Positions 33,643 to 43,700 of a DNA stretch of 64,000 bases are shown here, one piece after another. This stretch comes from Nitrosopumilus oxyclinae (GTDB lineage Archaea; Thermoproteota; Nitrososphaeria; Nitrososphaerales; Nitrosopumilaceae): assembly GCF_013407165.1 (NCBI RefSeq), contig NZ_CP026994.1, positions 1,020,187-1,084,186 on the forward strand. The letters are read 5' to 3'. The stretch's first letter is position 1, and every line of letters starts with the position of its first letter. The position numbers and the translations under genes are program-made. The notes beneath the pieces were generated by a model. That model had not been told where the DNA came from. It saw nothing but the letters and a program-made list of their open reading frames with translations, and made no database searches.

Positions 33643-35340
33643 CTAAGAGGGTAAGATCATATCCGATAACGAAGTTCCAGGAGCTACAAATGGCAACACA
33701 TCTTCTTCAGGATCAATTGGAATGTCAATTACTGTTGCAACATCACTGCTTAATGCGTTTTTGATGGCTTTATCGAGTTCATCCATTGACTGTGCACGAA
33801 TACCTTGTGCACCATAAGACTCTGCTAATTTAACATAATCAGGACAACTGTGTTGTTCTACACCAGTCATTCTTCTATCATAGAAAGTTCTCTGCCATTG
33901 AGCTACCATTCCCAATGAAGAGTTGTTTAAGAGAAATACAATTACAGGAATATCTTCCAAAACGGCTGTTGCAAGAGAGTTTTCTGTCATACTAAAGCTT
34001 CCATCTCCTGCAATGTCAACAACTGGTACATCTGGTTTTGCAACTTTTGCACCAATAGCTGCTGGAAATCCCCAACCCATAGTACCAAGTCCAGTTGAAC
34101 TAAAGAAAGTGCCAGGTTGAATCACATCATAAAATAATGATGCCCACATTTGATGTTGTCCTACCTCAGTAGTTACAATGGATTCTTTTGGCAATAATTC
34201 ACGAAGTTTACGTAAAATTTTAGCAGCGCCCATTTCACCTGGGTGAATTTTTAAATTTTCTTTCCAATAGGCTTTAGTTTCTTTAACATGTTTTACCCAA
34301 GGCGATTCATCAGTTTTTTTAATTGCCTTTTGTAAAAGTAACTTTACCATAACTCTGAGATTTACCTTTACATCTCCAACAACTGCAATCTGAGCATTTT
34401 GATTCTTGCCAATTTCAGCAGGATCAACATCCATGTGAATAATTTTTAATCGTTTTTCAAAGGCCTCAAAAGTTCCAACAGATCTATCTGAAAATCTAGT
34501 TCCAATAGCTAAAACACAATCAGCTTCTGCCATCATTTTATTAGCTTCTGCATGTCCATGCATTCCAATTGGACCTAATGACAACGGATGAGTTTCAGGA
34601 AATGCACCTTTTCCTTTGAATGTTGAAACTACAGGAAGCATTAGAGTTTCTGCAACAGCTTGTAATTCTGCAAATGCAGATGAAATAATTGCTCCACCTC
34701 CAGCTAAGATAATTGGTTTTTCAGCATGAAGTAACATGTCGATTGCTCTCTCAACATTAACAATATCAGGATCAGCCCACGGATGATATCCTTGAATTTT
34801 AAATTCATCTGGAAATTCCATAGGAGATTCATTAGTTTGAACATCTTTTGGAATATCAATTAATACAGGTCCAGGTCTTCCAGTTTCTGCAATGAAAAAT
34901 CCTTTCTTAACAACTTCTGGAATTTCTGAAGCAGTTCTTGGTTGAAATGCATATTTTACAACAGGATTTGCCATTCCAATAATATCACTTTCTTGAAATG
35001 CATCTCTACCGATCATGTTAACCGCTACCTGTCCAGTTACTGCAATCATCGGAGCAGAATCTGCTTGTGCAGTTGCAATGCCAGTCAAAATGTTAGTTGC
35101 ACCAGGACCAGAAGTTGCAAAGCATACACCAGGTTTTCTGCTGACTCTTCCAAAACCATCAGCCATATGAGCAGCTGACTGCTCATGTCTTACCAAAATA
35201 TGTCGAATATTACATCGGTTAAATTCATCATACATTGGAAGATTTGCACCTCCAGGCAATCCAAATACTTGTTTAACGCCTTCTTTTTCCATAGCCGTCA
35301 TCAAGGCCTTTGCACCTGTCATAGTTTCCATTTTATTCAT
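33643..35340 (-). CDS. ilvB: Acetolactate synthase large (catalytic) subunit
   Basis: ThDP enzyme that makes acetolactate or acetohydroxybutyrate, first common step of valine, leucine and isoleucine synthesis. FGLPGGANLPMYDEF is followed by the catalytic Glu in RHEQSAAHMADGFGR, the GPGATNILTGIATA stretch, and FAD-linked middle domain GTRFSDRSVGTF. The ThDP motif begins GDGSFSMTENSLATA and ends in LNNSSLGMV. Length 565 is normal. First gene of an ilvB-ilvN-leuA operon; the 223-nt divergent gap upstream holds its promoter, but I see no specific operator. Confidence 0.95.
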   Translation of the reverse strand: MNKMETMTGAKALMTAMEKEGVKQVFGLPGGANLPMYDEFNRCNIRHILVRHEQSAAHMADGFGRVSRKPGVCFATSGPGATNILTGIATAQADSAPMIAVTGQVAVNMIGRDAFQESDIIGMANPVVKYAFQPRTASEIPEVVKKGFFIAETGRPGPVLIDIPKDVQTNESPMEFPDEFKIQGYHPWADPDIVNVERAIDMLLHAEKPIILAGGGAIISSAFAELQAVAETLMLPVVSTFKGKGAFPETHPLSLGPIGMHGHAEANKMMAEADCVLAIGTRFSDRSVGTFEAFEKRLKIIHMDVDPAEIGKNQNAQIAVVGDVKVNLRVMVKLLLQKAIKKTDESPWVKHVKETKAYWKENLKIHPGEMGAAKILRKLRELLPKESIVTTEVGQHQMWASLFYDVIQPGTFFSSTGLGTMGWGFPAAIGAKVAKPDVPVVDIAGDGSFSMTENSLATAVLEDIPVIVFLLNNSSLGMVAQWQRTFYDRRMTGVEQHSCPDYVKLAESYGAQGIRAQSMDELDKAIKNALSSDVATVIDIPIDPEEDVLPFVAPGTSLSDMILPS

Positions 35341-35563
35341 TTAATTTCTCTCCATAATTTTAAGCTAGTAAATTTTAGACACACTATAGTAGAACAACAA
35401 AAAGCAAATCATCACCAAATATTTTAGCTAATTTTGTGTTCATTGAAATCATAAAAACAATCAATTGATAATTAATAAAGATTATCTGAAAAATAATCAT
35501 GAATTCACTCCATATCATACAGAAGACTTAAACTGATATTTTCTGCATTCGAAATGGACTATT

Positions 35564-35968
35564 TTGAGCGATAATGAAGAAATAATCAACATCATAGAGA
35601 CATTATTTCAATCAGGAATCAGCAAAGATCTTTCAAAACTCAGAGATATTCATCTAAATGATTCTAAATTTTCTAGTTTCAGTGATTTACCACCATATGA
35701 TCTCAAAGACTATCAAACAACAATTGAACTTGAAGAATTAAGATTTATCAGTATATCAGACTACTCCTATGAAATTAAAAATCCAAAAATTAGCTTGTTT
35801 GGAGACACAGCAGTGGTTGCTTTAGAATTAATTCAAAAAGGAATGCTAGTAGATAACAAAGCATACACAGGTGAACACATGGTAATCAATGGACGTGCAA
35901 CATTTGTTTTAGTAAAACAACCAACATGGAAAATAGCACATATTCATTTATCAAAGATTGAAGGTTAA
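35564..35968 (+). CDS. SnoaL/NTF2-like domain protein
   Basis: 134 residues with the cystatin-like NTF2/SnoaL pattern: helical start EEIINIIETLFQSGISKDLSKL, then beta strands ISLFGDTAVVALEL, a turn GEHMVINGRATFVLVKQ and WKIAHIHLSKI. Such proteins act as small-ligand enzymes or accessory binding domains. It starts with TTG at 35564. It is divergent from ilvB and its 3' end is 4 nt from the LsrF-like gene. Confidence 0.75.
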   Translation: MSDNEEIINIIETLFQSGISKDLSKLRDIHLNDSKFSSFSDLPPYDLKDYQTTIELEELRFISISDYSYEIKNPKISLFGDTAVVALELIQKGMLVDNKAYTGEHMVINGRATFVLVKQPTWKIAHIHLSKIEG

Positions 35969-35971
35969 TTT

Positions 35972-37054
35972 TTATTTTCTAGTAACATCAGGTTTGTTTT
36001 GATTAGGTTTGTTTGATTTGTTTTGATTAGGTTTGTTTGATTTGTTTTGATTAGGTTTGTTTGATTTGTTTTGATTAGGTTTGTTTGATTTGTTTTGATT
36101 AGGTTTGTTTGATTTGTTTTGATTAGGTTTGTTTGATTTGTTTTGATTAGGTTTGTTTGATTTGTTTTGATTAGGTTTGTTTGATTTGTTTTGATTAGGT
36201 TTGTTTGATTTGTTTTGATTAGGTTTGTTTGATTTGTTTTGATTAGGTTTGTTTGATTTGTTTTTAGGTTCTTCACTAACTAATTTTTGATATAATTTGA
36301 AAGCTTGATCAACATTTTGATTATTATGTACAATTGCTCTAACGGCTTTAATCATTGAAACAGGATGCTCAGATTGCCAAATGTTTCTACCCATATCAAC
36401 ACCTACTGCACCGCCTTTAATTGCATTAAATGTTAATTGTAAGGCATCGCGTTCAGGAATTTTTTTTCCACCGGCCACAATTATTGGGACAGGGCATGAT
36501 TGGACTACTTTTTCAAAATTATCACAATAGTATGTTTTAACAATATGAGCACCTTGTTCAGCTGCAACTCGACATGCTAATGAAAGATATCTAGCATCTT
36601 TACCTAGTTCTTTTCCAACTGCAGTTACTGCTAAAACAGGCAATCCATATTTTTCTGCCTCATTAACTAATTTTCCAAGATTGACAATAGTTTGATATTC
36701 ATATTTTGAACCAACAAAGATAGACATTGCAAGGGCACTAGCGTTTAGCCTAATTGCATCTTCAATGCTGACAGTGATGTCTTCTTGAGATAAATCCTCA
36801 CCTATGATACTAGAACCACCAGAGACTCTCAAGACCATAGGAGTGTCAGTGGTTGCAGAAACAGAAGATCTTTGAACTCCTCTTGTAACCATTAATGAAT
36901 CACAATATTTCAAAAGAGGAGCAATCACTTTTTTTGGATTTTCAAGTTTTTCAGTTGGACCAAGGAAATACCCATGATCCACTGCTAACATTAATGCACG
37001 ATTATTTTGTGGTTTAATTATACGAGAAATTCTATTTTGCAATCCCCAATTCAT
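35972..37054 (-). CDS. LsrF/DeoC-type class I aldolase or 3-hydroxy-5-phosphonooxypentane-2,4-dione thiolase-like, with repeat-built C-terminus
   Basis: The catalytic domain (1-~262) is the LsrF/archaeal FBA-I TIM barrel: LMLAVDHGYFLGPTE, VTRGVQRSS, GAHIVKTYYCDNFEKVV with the Schiff-base Lys, VIAGGKK-like IIVAGGKKIPERDA and VGVDMGRNIWQSEHP. LsrF acts on phosphorylated AI-2; archaeal relatives include FBP aldolase and ADH synthase, so the substrate is uncertain. Residues about 264-351 are eleven identical KSNKPNQN octapeptides, followed by KPDVTRK. This tail is not part of any family member I know. The nearby alcohol dehydrogenase gene could share a pathway. Confidence 0.85.
   Translation of the reverse strand: MNWGLQNRISRIIKPQNNRALMLAVDHGYFLGPTEKLENPKKVIAPLLKYCDSLMVTRGVQRSSVSATTDTPMVLRVSGGSSIIGEDLSQEDITVSIEDAIRLNASALAMSIFVGSKYEYQTIVNLGKLVNEAEKYGLPVLAVTAVGKELGKDARYLSLACRVAAEQGAHIVKTYYCDNFEKVVQSCPVPIIVAGGKKIPERDALQLTFNAIKGGAVGVDMGRNIWQSEHPVSMIKAVRAIVHNNQNVDQAFKLYQKLVSEEPKNKSNKPNQNKSNKPNQNKSNKPNQNKSNKPNQNKSNKPNQNKSNKPNQNKSNKPNQNKSNKPNQNKSNKPNQNKSNKPNQNKSNKPNQNKPDVTRK
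36001..36264. repeat. 24-bp perfect tandem repeat, 11 copies, inside the LsrF-like gene
   Basis: Eleven identical 24-nt units start at 36001 and end at 36264 (units at 36001, 36025, ... 36241). On the minus strand each encodes KSNKPNQN. Two flanking partial copies differ by point changes. The complete identity of 264 bp implies recent expansion or active homogenisation by slippage or recombination; the 24-bp length keeps the reading frame. Confidence 0.97.
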
Positions 37055-37099
37055 ATTTCTTCGATTTTGAAAGAATGAAAATCCCTTCTTAAGCCTTTC

Positions 37100-38128
37100 T
37101 TATTTTGTAATAATTATCTTCATTGCATTCTCACCAGTTCGAGCATGATCAAATGCTTTTTGAGAATCAGAAATAGAATAAGTATGAGTGATTAATTGCT
37201 TAACATCAATTTGAGAGGATTCAATAAGATCTAATGCTTCCTTGGTATCAGAATCAGATGCAGCATAACTGGTTACCAAAGTTATTTCCTTAGAATAAAT
37301 TTTGTTCATATCTAAATCCAATTTTGCACCTTTTGATGGAACCCCAAACATCATTACAGTACCACCTTTTCTAGTCATATCAATAGCGTCATCTAATGCT
37401 TTGAGACTACTAGTAGCAACAATTGCCACATCAACTCCTTGCCCATCAGTATTATCCAAAATCTTTTGTTTGCGATTTTCATCCATAGAAGAAATAGAAT
37501 GGGTAATGTTGAATTTTTTTGCAAAATCTAATCTAAAATTATTTACATCAAAACAGAAAATTTTTGAGAATTTTTTAGCATGTGCCAACATTACATGCAT
37601 CATTCCAGTTGGACCAACTCCAAAAATTGCAGTAGAATCACCTTCGCGATATGCAAATTTAGACCATGCCCTTACACAACATGCCAAAGGTTCAATCATT
37701 GCAGCTTCTTCATAACTTAGAGAATCAGAAATTTTTAAAACTCCACCATGTGAAACATTCCATGCAGGAACTACATATTCTTCAGATAATCCACATGGAG
37801 AAAGATTAGTTTCAGAATATTTTTTGCACATTGTTTCATTCCCATGGTTACAATAATGACAATCATAGCACGGAACATGGTGATGTGTAAAAACTCTATC
37901 ACCTTTTTTGAATTCAGTCACATCAGATCCAACATCTAATATTATTCCAGATGGTTCATGTCCTAATCGCATAGAAGGTTGTCCATATTGTCCAAAAACT
38001 TTTTCCAAATCAGACCCACAAATACCACAAGCTTGCATCTGTACTAGTATATCGCCAGAAGTTAACTTAGGTTTCTCTACATCATCAACAGAAACTACAG
38101 ATGCTTCTTTAACAGATGCACTTTTCAT
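37100..38128 (-). CDS. Zinc-dependent alcohol/polyol dehydrogenase (MDR family)
   Basis: 342 residues. The catalytic Zn site has CGICGSD near residues 34-40 and LGHEPSG; the structural Zn loop has CYDCHYCNHGNETMC with the four ligating Cys. A Rossmann NAD(P) site reads AIFGVGPTGMMHVMLA and ends near FDVNNFRLDFAKKF. The pattern fits sorbitol/threonine dehydrogenase-type enzymes; the substrate cannot be named. It is upstream of the LsrF-like gene on the same strand (45-nt gap) and may feed the same sugar or phosphosugar. Confidence 0.85.
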   Translation of the reverse strand: MKSASVKEASVVSVDDVEKPKLTSGDILVQMQACGICGSDLEKVFGQYGQPSMRLGHEPSGIILDVGSDVTEFKKGDRVFTHHHVPCYDCHYCNHGNETMCKKYSETNLSPCGLSEEYVVPAWNVSHGGVLKISDSLSYEEAAMIEPLACCVRAWSKFAYREGDSTAIFGVGPTGMMHVMLAHAKKFSKIFCFDVNNFRLDFAKKFNITHSISSMDENRKQKILDNTDGQGVDVAIVATSSLKALDDAIDMTRKGGTVMMFGVPSKGAKLDLDMNKIYSKEITLVTSYAASDSDTKEALDLIESSQIDVKQLITHTYSISDSQKAFDHARTGENAMKIIITK

Positions 38129-38160
38129 GGTAAAACATTAGAAATTTGATTATAAGAAGA

Positions 38161-38454
38161 TTATACACCAAGAATCTTTTTCAACATTACTCTGTAATCA
38201 ATTTCAGTTTTTTCACTTCCAGTTGCAGGTAATGCAAATACCAAAGTAGATTTTTCTGCCCGTAATGCAGTTAACTCATCACTGATAGATTCTGTAATAT
38301 CATCACTAACCAAAACAAGTCCCACATCAGAGTCATCAGTGAGCGTCTTAATTTCTTCAAGGGCATTTTGAGGATTTTCAGAAATTTTTCCTGGAATTCC
38401 AGCTAATTGAAAACTAGTTACAAATGATTTGCTGCCAACAGTGAAGATTTTCAC
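38161..38454 (-). CDS. atpF: A/V-type ATP synthase subunit F
   Basis: 97 residues: MKIFTVGSKSFVTSFQLAGI opens the fold, VGLVLVSDDITESI forms the Rossmann-like core strand and helix, and the C-terminal helix begins YRVMLKKILGV. Subunit F is the rotor-associated regulatory subunit of the archaeal A1AO ATP synthase. No other ATPase subunit gene is in this window, so this subunit is encoded away from the main cluster, or the rest lies outside. Confidence 0.9.
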   Translation of the reverse strand: MKIFTVGSKSFVTSFQLAGIPGKISENPQNALEEIKTLTDDSDVGLVLVSDDITESISDELTALRAEKSTLVFALPATGSEKTEIDYRVMLKKILGV

Positions 38455-38541
38455 AGTTGTGAATTTTGTACGTTCTAATTTAACCCTTTTTGGGACAGTC
38501 AGATCAGGAAGGTTGATTTAGTTTAAAAAATCAGTCAAATC

Positions 38542-38841
38542 ATGGCAGGAATTGACACTCAAAAAGATGTCTATTTGTTCCTACACGGAAAAATGGATCT
38601 TAAAGAAAAAGCAACAAACGCATTGACTGCAAAAGGATTTGTAGCAGATAAAGTCATCATGGCCTTACCAACTAAAATAGGAAAAGTTGGGGATTACATG
38701 GCAATGTTATGGATGCCTCCAAACCCAGATCACATCAAGATTCAACAAATCACCAAAGTTGAAGAAGTAGAACCAGAAGGAATGGTTGGTCTTTGGAAAG
38801 GAGTATCAAAAGACGATATCGACACTATACCATTAGAGTAG
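38542..38841 (+). CDS. Conserved hypothetical protein
   Basis: 99 residues. Alpha/beta pattern: DVYLFLHGKMDLKEKATNALTAKGF, then IMALPTKIGKVGDYMAML, and an acidic C-terminus. A divergent position to atpF across an 87-nt gap is the only context. I do not recognise a family. Confidence 0.6.
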   Translation: MAGIDTQKDVYLFLHGKMDLKEKATNALTAKGFVADKVIMALPTKIGKVGDYMAMLWMPPNPDHIKIQQITKVEEVEPEGMVGLWKGVSKDDIDTIPLE

Positions 38842-38843
38842 GT

Positions 38844-39095
38844 TCAGCTGAATCCAGCACCAAACTCATTACCTTTTTCTAAAACATCACTAGAATCAGA
38901 ATTTTTTAATTTTCTATAAAGTAATGTCTCATAAACCATCTTTAAGGCACTTTCATCATCAAGATCACAGTCGTCCTTGATCTGATTTTTGTATTTTTCT
39001 AATTTTGCAACATCCTGCTCATCAGGTGAAATATCATCATGAACCATAAGATTTGCAATTTTTTCTATTTCAGAATTTTGTTGGTCTTCATCCAT
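38844..39095 (-). CDS. Conserved hypothetical acidic protein
   Basis: 83 residues, strongly acidic (many D/E), helical in the middle (EQDVAKLEKYKNQIKDD, SALKMVYETLLYRKL), no Cys. It is in tandem with the SWIM protein (upstream, 38-nt gap) and its end is 3 nt from the convergent gene at 38842. Function is unknown. Confidence 0.55.
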   Translation of the reverse strand: MDEDQQNSEIEKIANLMVHDDISPDEQDVAKLEKYKNQIKDDCDLDDESALKMVYETLLYRKLKNSDSSDVLEKGNEFGAGFS

Positions 39096-39133
39096 AATAT
39101 TATGAATAATTTCTAGTTATTAACAGGTTCGAA

Positions 39134-39436
39134 TTATAAATCAGAAATCAATCCTCTAAGAAAATCAAAAAATTCATCATCAGAAAAAATTATTTCTTCA
39201 ACTTTATTTTCATTCCTAGCTAATTGTGCAGATTCAAGATGATAGCAAGTCAGTTTCCCATTTAATTTACCAAAATAGAAACCAGGACAAGAACAATAAT
39301 TACAATCAGGATCAATCCAATGTTCTTCGCCTTTTCCAACTACAGACCAAATTTTACGCTGTGTGGGCTCAAAGATATGTAATTTTACTCGTTTTTCAGA
39401 AACTAAAGACTGAACACGATCCAAATCTTTACTCAT
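39134..39436 (-). CDS. SWIM zinc-finger protein
   Basis: 100 residues. The SWIM motif CxC-x(n)-CxH is present as CSC (residues about 48-50) and CYH (about 64-66) with FYFGKLNGKLT between. Small archaeal SWIM proteins have been linked to RadA-family recombination factors, like the SWS1-SWSAP1 pair of animals. The next divergent gene is a metallophosphoesterase of a family often near DNA helicases, which adds weak support for a repair role. Confidence 0.8.
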   Translation of the reverse strand: MSKDLDRVQSLVSEKRVKLHIFEPTQRKIWSVVGKGEEHWIDPDCNYCSCPGFYFGKLNGKLTCYHLESAQLARNENKVEEIIFSDDEFFDFLRGLISDL

Positions 39437-39467
39437 AAGGGTTTAATCACATATCTTCAGTATAACT

Positions 39468-40220
39468 TTGATGTTACAAACAAGAATCATTCCATCAAAA
39501 CCTGTACTAATTTTAGAAGGTGAAAAAAAGAATCTCATAGTTACAGACATCCATATTGGGTTTGAAAGTAATATGGCATCAAATGAAATTTTCATCGGTA
39601 AAAATTCAACAATCAATGAGTCTATTCAAGAATTATCAGATATTATAGATTCAGAAAAACCAGATTCAGTAATTATGTTAGGGGACATTAAATCAAGTAT
39701 CAAAAGCATATCTAGAAATGAATGGGATGAAGTTCCTTTGTTTTTTAAAAAGATTAGAGAAAAATGTGATGTGATATTAATTCCTGGAAATCATGATGCA
39801 AATATTCAGAGACTAGTTCCAGACAACATCACAATGATTAGTTCAACAGGAATGGTTGAAGAAAATATTTTGCTGACACATGGCCACACATTACCTTCAG
39901 AAAACTTTTCACATGTGGATAAAATCATCATGGGACACCTCCATCCTGTATTTTTTCAAGAAGACTCCATAATCAATGGTCAAAGAGTATGGGTATCAAT
40001 TAAAACAGATAAAGAAAATATTTTTCCAAATAAATCAGGTGAAATTGAAATAACAATTGTACCATCATTTAACAAATATTTTTACGCAACTCACAGAAAA
40101 CAATATAAAAAATCCATCTCCCCAATAATTAATAAAATTAATGAAATATCTAAAGCAAAAATAATTACTCTAGATGGAACAATTATTGGAAATGAATCAA
40201 ATATCAACCAAGTAATTTAA
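39468..40220 (+). CDS. Calcineurin-like metallophosphoesterase (archaeal TIGR00024-type)
   Basis: 250 residues. Metal-binding motifs are in order: TDIHIGFES (D-x-H), MLGDIKS (GD), IPGNHDAN (GNHD), and LTHGHTLP (HGH), with a final MGHLHPVFF. This set defines a dimetal phosphoesterase. The archaeal subfamily is frequently encoded beside Lhr-type helicases, suggesting nucleic-acid or nucleotide processing, but no helicase is adjacent here. The ATG is 31 nt from the divergent SWIM gene, so promoters overlap. Confidence 0.88.
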   Translation: MMLQTRIIPSKPVLILEGEKKNLIVTDIHIGFESNMASNEIFIGKNSTINESIQELSDIIDSEKPDSVIMLGDIKSSIKSISRNEWDEVPLFFKKIREKCDVILIPGNHDANIQRLVPDNITMISSTGMVEENILLTHGHTLPSENFSHVDKIIMGHLHPVFFQEDSIINGQRVWVSIKTDKENIFPNKSGEIEITIVPSFNKYFYATHRKQYKKSISPIINKINEISKAKIITLDGTIIGNESNINQVI

Positions 40221-40673
40221 TCAAATAATTTTCGTTGCCAATGTTCCCTTCATTGCACAGTTAGGACAACGTTGAGATTTTGCCCAATTTTTAACAGTTT
40301 CAGAATATAAAACTCGAATTTTGTATGAATAGCCACAGTTTTGGCATTGAACTTCTGATGAATAACTACTTTTATTCCAATCATCATTAGGATCACGAGT
40401 AAATTTAGAAATTAAGTCACGTCCTTTTTCAGAAATACGATATAATGTCAGATCATGGAAGCCAGGTTTGTCATCAAAAGGAATTCTTTGAACTAAACCG
40501 TTTTCATCTAAAAAAACCAAAATATCTTTGAGTTTAAATTCTGCAATCTTTATTTTTACAAAATTTATCTTCACATTATTTTTTAGATGAATAAAACGAA
40601 TTCCATCAGAATTAAATTTTTCAATTTTACTTAGAACTTCATCAAGTTCATCATCAGAAAATTTTTTTGCCAT
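40221..40673 (-). CDS. Winged-helix and zinc-ribbon protein of unknown function
   Basis: 150 residues. The first ~85 form a winged-helix-like fold (AEFKLKDILVFLDENGLVQRIP, YRISEKGRDLI). A C-terminal zinc ribbon has CQNCGYSYKIR and CPNC (four Cys). The combination suggests a transcription or DNA-binding role. Its stop codon abuts the end of the phosphoesterase gene. No named family is recognised. Confidence 0.65.
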   Translation of the reverse strand: MAKKFSDDELDEVLSKIEKFNSDGIRFIHLKNNVKINFVKIKIAEFKLKDILVFLDENGLVQRIPFDDKPGFHDLTLYRISEKGRDLISKFTRDPNDDWNKSSYSSEVQCQNCGYSYKIRVLYSETVKNWAKSQRCPNCAMKGTLATKII

Positions 40674-40711
40674 GTCATTTTATAGAATACTTGCGTTTAT
40701 GTTTTTTATAA

Positions 40712-43700
40712 TTACTCATACTTGTCATAAGGTTCAATTGGATCTTTTGTTGTTTTGTTTGTTCTTAACCATTCCAATGTTTTTACAAAAGAATCTGCCA
40801 ATTCAATAGTAGTCAAGACAGGTATACCCAATTCAAGTGATTTTCGTCTTATTTGATATTCATCATCAAGCATTCCCACATATTTTTCCAAAGTAGATGT
40901 ACTTGGAATATTAATAATAAAATCAATTTTTCGTTCATATAATAAATCAGAGATATTTGGTTTTCGTTCAGGTTCTGAAATTTTATGAACAATTTCAATC
41001 TGACCAATTTTCTCTTCAAAGAATTCTGCAGTGTGTTCTGTTGCCAAGATTTTAAATCCTAATTGTTTTAATTTAGCAATTGTTGGAACTAGTTTTTCTT
41101 TATTTTGTGCACCACCTACAGTAACAAGAGCAGAACCTTTGTCTGGGAGATTATAACCAACAGAGGTCAATCCTTTAGATAATGCATCATAGAAACTATT
41201 TCCAAAACATGCAGCTTCTCCAGTAGATTGCATTTCAACACCTAATGCAATATCAGCTCCCTCTAATTGCATGAAAGAGAATTGTGGGACCTTTATTCCA
41301 TAGTTTTGGATTTTTTGCCATTTATTTTCAGGGATTTTAGGTAGAGGTTTATCCAAAATAGCCTTAGCAGCAAGCGAAATTAAGTTTGTTTTGACCAATT
41401 TAGATACAAAAGGCATTGAACGTGATGCACGAATGTTTAGTTCTATTACATAGACATGATCGTCGTGAATTAAAAATTGTAAATTAAATGGTCCTTTAAC
41501 ATTAAAGGTTAAAGCAATTTTTTTCGAATATTCATTAATTGTTTCAATAGTTTTGTTACTTAGACGCCAAGGAGGAATCACCATCATTGCATCACCAGAA
41601 TGAACGCCAGCACTATCAATATGTTCAACTATTGAACCAATTACAACTTCTTTTCCATTACTTATTCCATCTACATCAACTTCAAGAGAGTTCAACATGA
41701 ATTTGGATATGACTACAGGATGATCAGGGGATACATCAGTGGCTTCCTTGACATATGTTTTTAGTTCTTCTTGAGACCAAACAACTTTCATTGCAGCACC
41801 AGACAAAACATATGAAGGTCTAACAATTACAGGGAATTCGACTTCTTGAGCAAAAGATTTTGCTTCATTAAGATTTGAAAATGCTTGCCATCGTGGTTGT
41901 TGAATGTGCAGTTTATCGAGTTCAGCGCTAAATTTAGAACGGTCTTCTGCCCTATCAACATCTTCTGCACTAGTACCCATAATATTTACTCCATGTTGTG
42001 CAAGGCCAAGAGTCAAGTTGTTTGCAGTTTGACCTCCAACACAAGTAATGATTCCCTTTGGATGTTCAAATTCAGTAATATCTAAAATTCGTTCCTGAGT
42101 TAATTCTTCAAAGTATAATCTTGTACAAATATCATAATCAGTCGATACTGTTTCAGGGTTACAGTTTACCACTGAGACACTTTTTTCACCATTTTCTTGA
42201 AGACCCCAAACCATGTTAACAGTACCCCAATCAAATTCAACACTACTTCCTATTCTGTAAGGGCCTGCACCAAGCACAATTATTCCCTTTTCATCCTGTG
42301 GAATTACTATGTCATTGGAGTGACCACCATATGTCAAATACAAATAATTTGTAACTGCAGGCCACTCTGCTGCAAGTGTATCAATTTGTTTAACCGAAGG
42401 AATTACGCCTAAGTTCTTTCTCAAATCACGAATTTCATCAGGAGTTTTGTCTTTTGCACGTGCAATCTGTTTATCTGAAAAACCAGATTTTTTTGCTTCC
42501 CACATTAAAGATTCATCAAGTTCAGAATCTTTTAGTTTCTCTTCAATATTCACAATATTTTTAATTTTTTCTATAAACCAAGGATCAACTGTAGATAATT
42601 TGTAAATTCGTTCTACAGTAATTCCCATCTTCAATGCAATTGCAACATGATATAGGACTTGATCATCATGATGAGATAATTTGTATTCAATTTCTTCTTC
42701 AGTATATTTAGTTCCATTCGTACGATTCAAAACTAATCCATCATTTCCAATGTCTAGCATTCGAATTGCTTTCTGGAATGATTCCTCAAAAGTTCTACCA
42801 ATTGCCATTACCTCTCCAACAGATTTCATTGTAGGACCAAGTCGTCTATTTACAAGTTCAAATTTATCAAAATCCCACCTAGGATGTTTGCATACAATGT
42901 AATCAAGGGACGGTTCAAAACAAGCAGTAGTGTTTTTGGTAATTCTATTTACCAACTCAGATAAATTATAACCCAGACCAATTTTTGCAGACATGTATGC
43001 TAACGGATATCCAGTTGCTTTACTTGCCAATGCAGATGAACGAGAAAGTCTAGGGTTGATTTCAATTGCAACATATTTAGCAGAATCAGGATCTAAAGCA
43101 TATTGAATATTACATTCACCAACTATACCAACATGTTTTGTTGCACGAAGAGCAGCTGAACGTAACATATGATATTCATGATTATCAATTGTTTGTGATG
43201 GTGCAACAACAATATTATCACCAGTATGTGCTTTCATAGAAAGAACATTCTCCATATTACAAACAATTACATTATTTCCATCATAATCTTGCATTACCTC
43301 ATATTCAATTTGCTTCCAATGGCCAATGTATTCTTCAACTAGTACTTGTTTGACCAGACTAGCTTTGAGACCTCGTTCAACAATTTCATGCAATTCAATT
43401 TCATTATAGGCAACACCGCCACCCCTTCCTCCGAGAGTGTATGCAACTCGAATTATCACAGGATAGACAAGTTCTTCAGCTGCTTTTTTAGCATCTTCAA
43501 AATTATTGACAGTTTTGCTTTTCAATACAGGGACATTGCATTCATTCATAGAATCTTTGAAAAGCTGCCTATCTTCGGTTTTTTGAATGCCTGCAATCTG
43601 AGTTCCAAGTACATTAACACCATATTTTTTCAAAATTCCAGATTCATTAAGATTCACTCCACAGTTTAGTGCAGTTTGTCCTCCATATGCCAACATAACT

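Noticed and set aside
36001-36264. Possible CRISPR array (regular direct repeats)
   Set aside because: The units are contiguous with no spacers, and they encode a protein tail.
35965-36276. Second open frame encoding TNQTNLIK repeats over the LsrF tail
   Set aside because: It arises only because the 24-bp repeat has no stop in that frame; the frame of the enzyme is supported by a complete catalytic domain.
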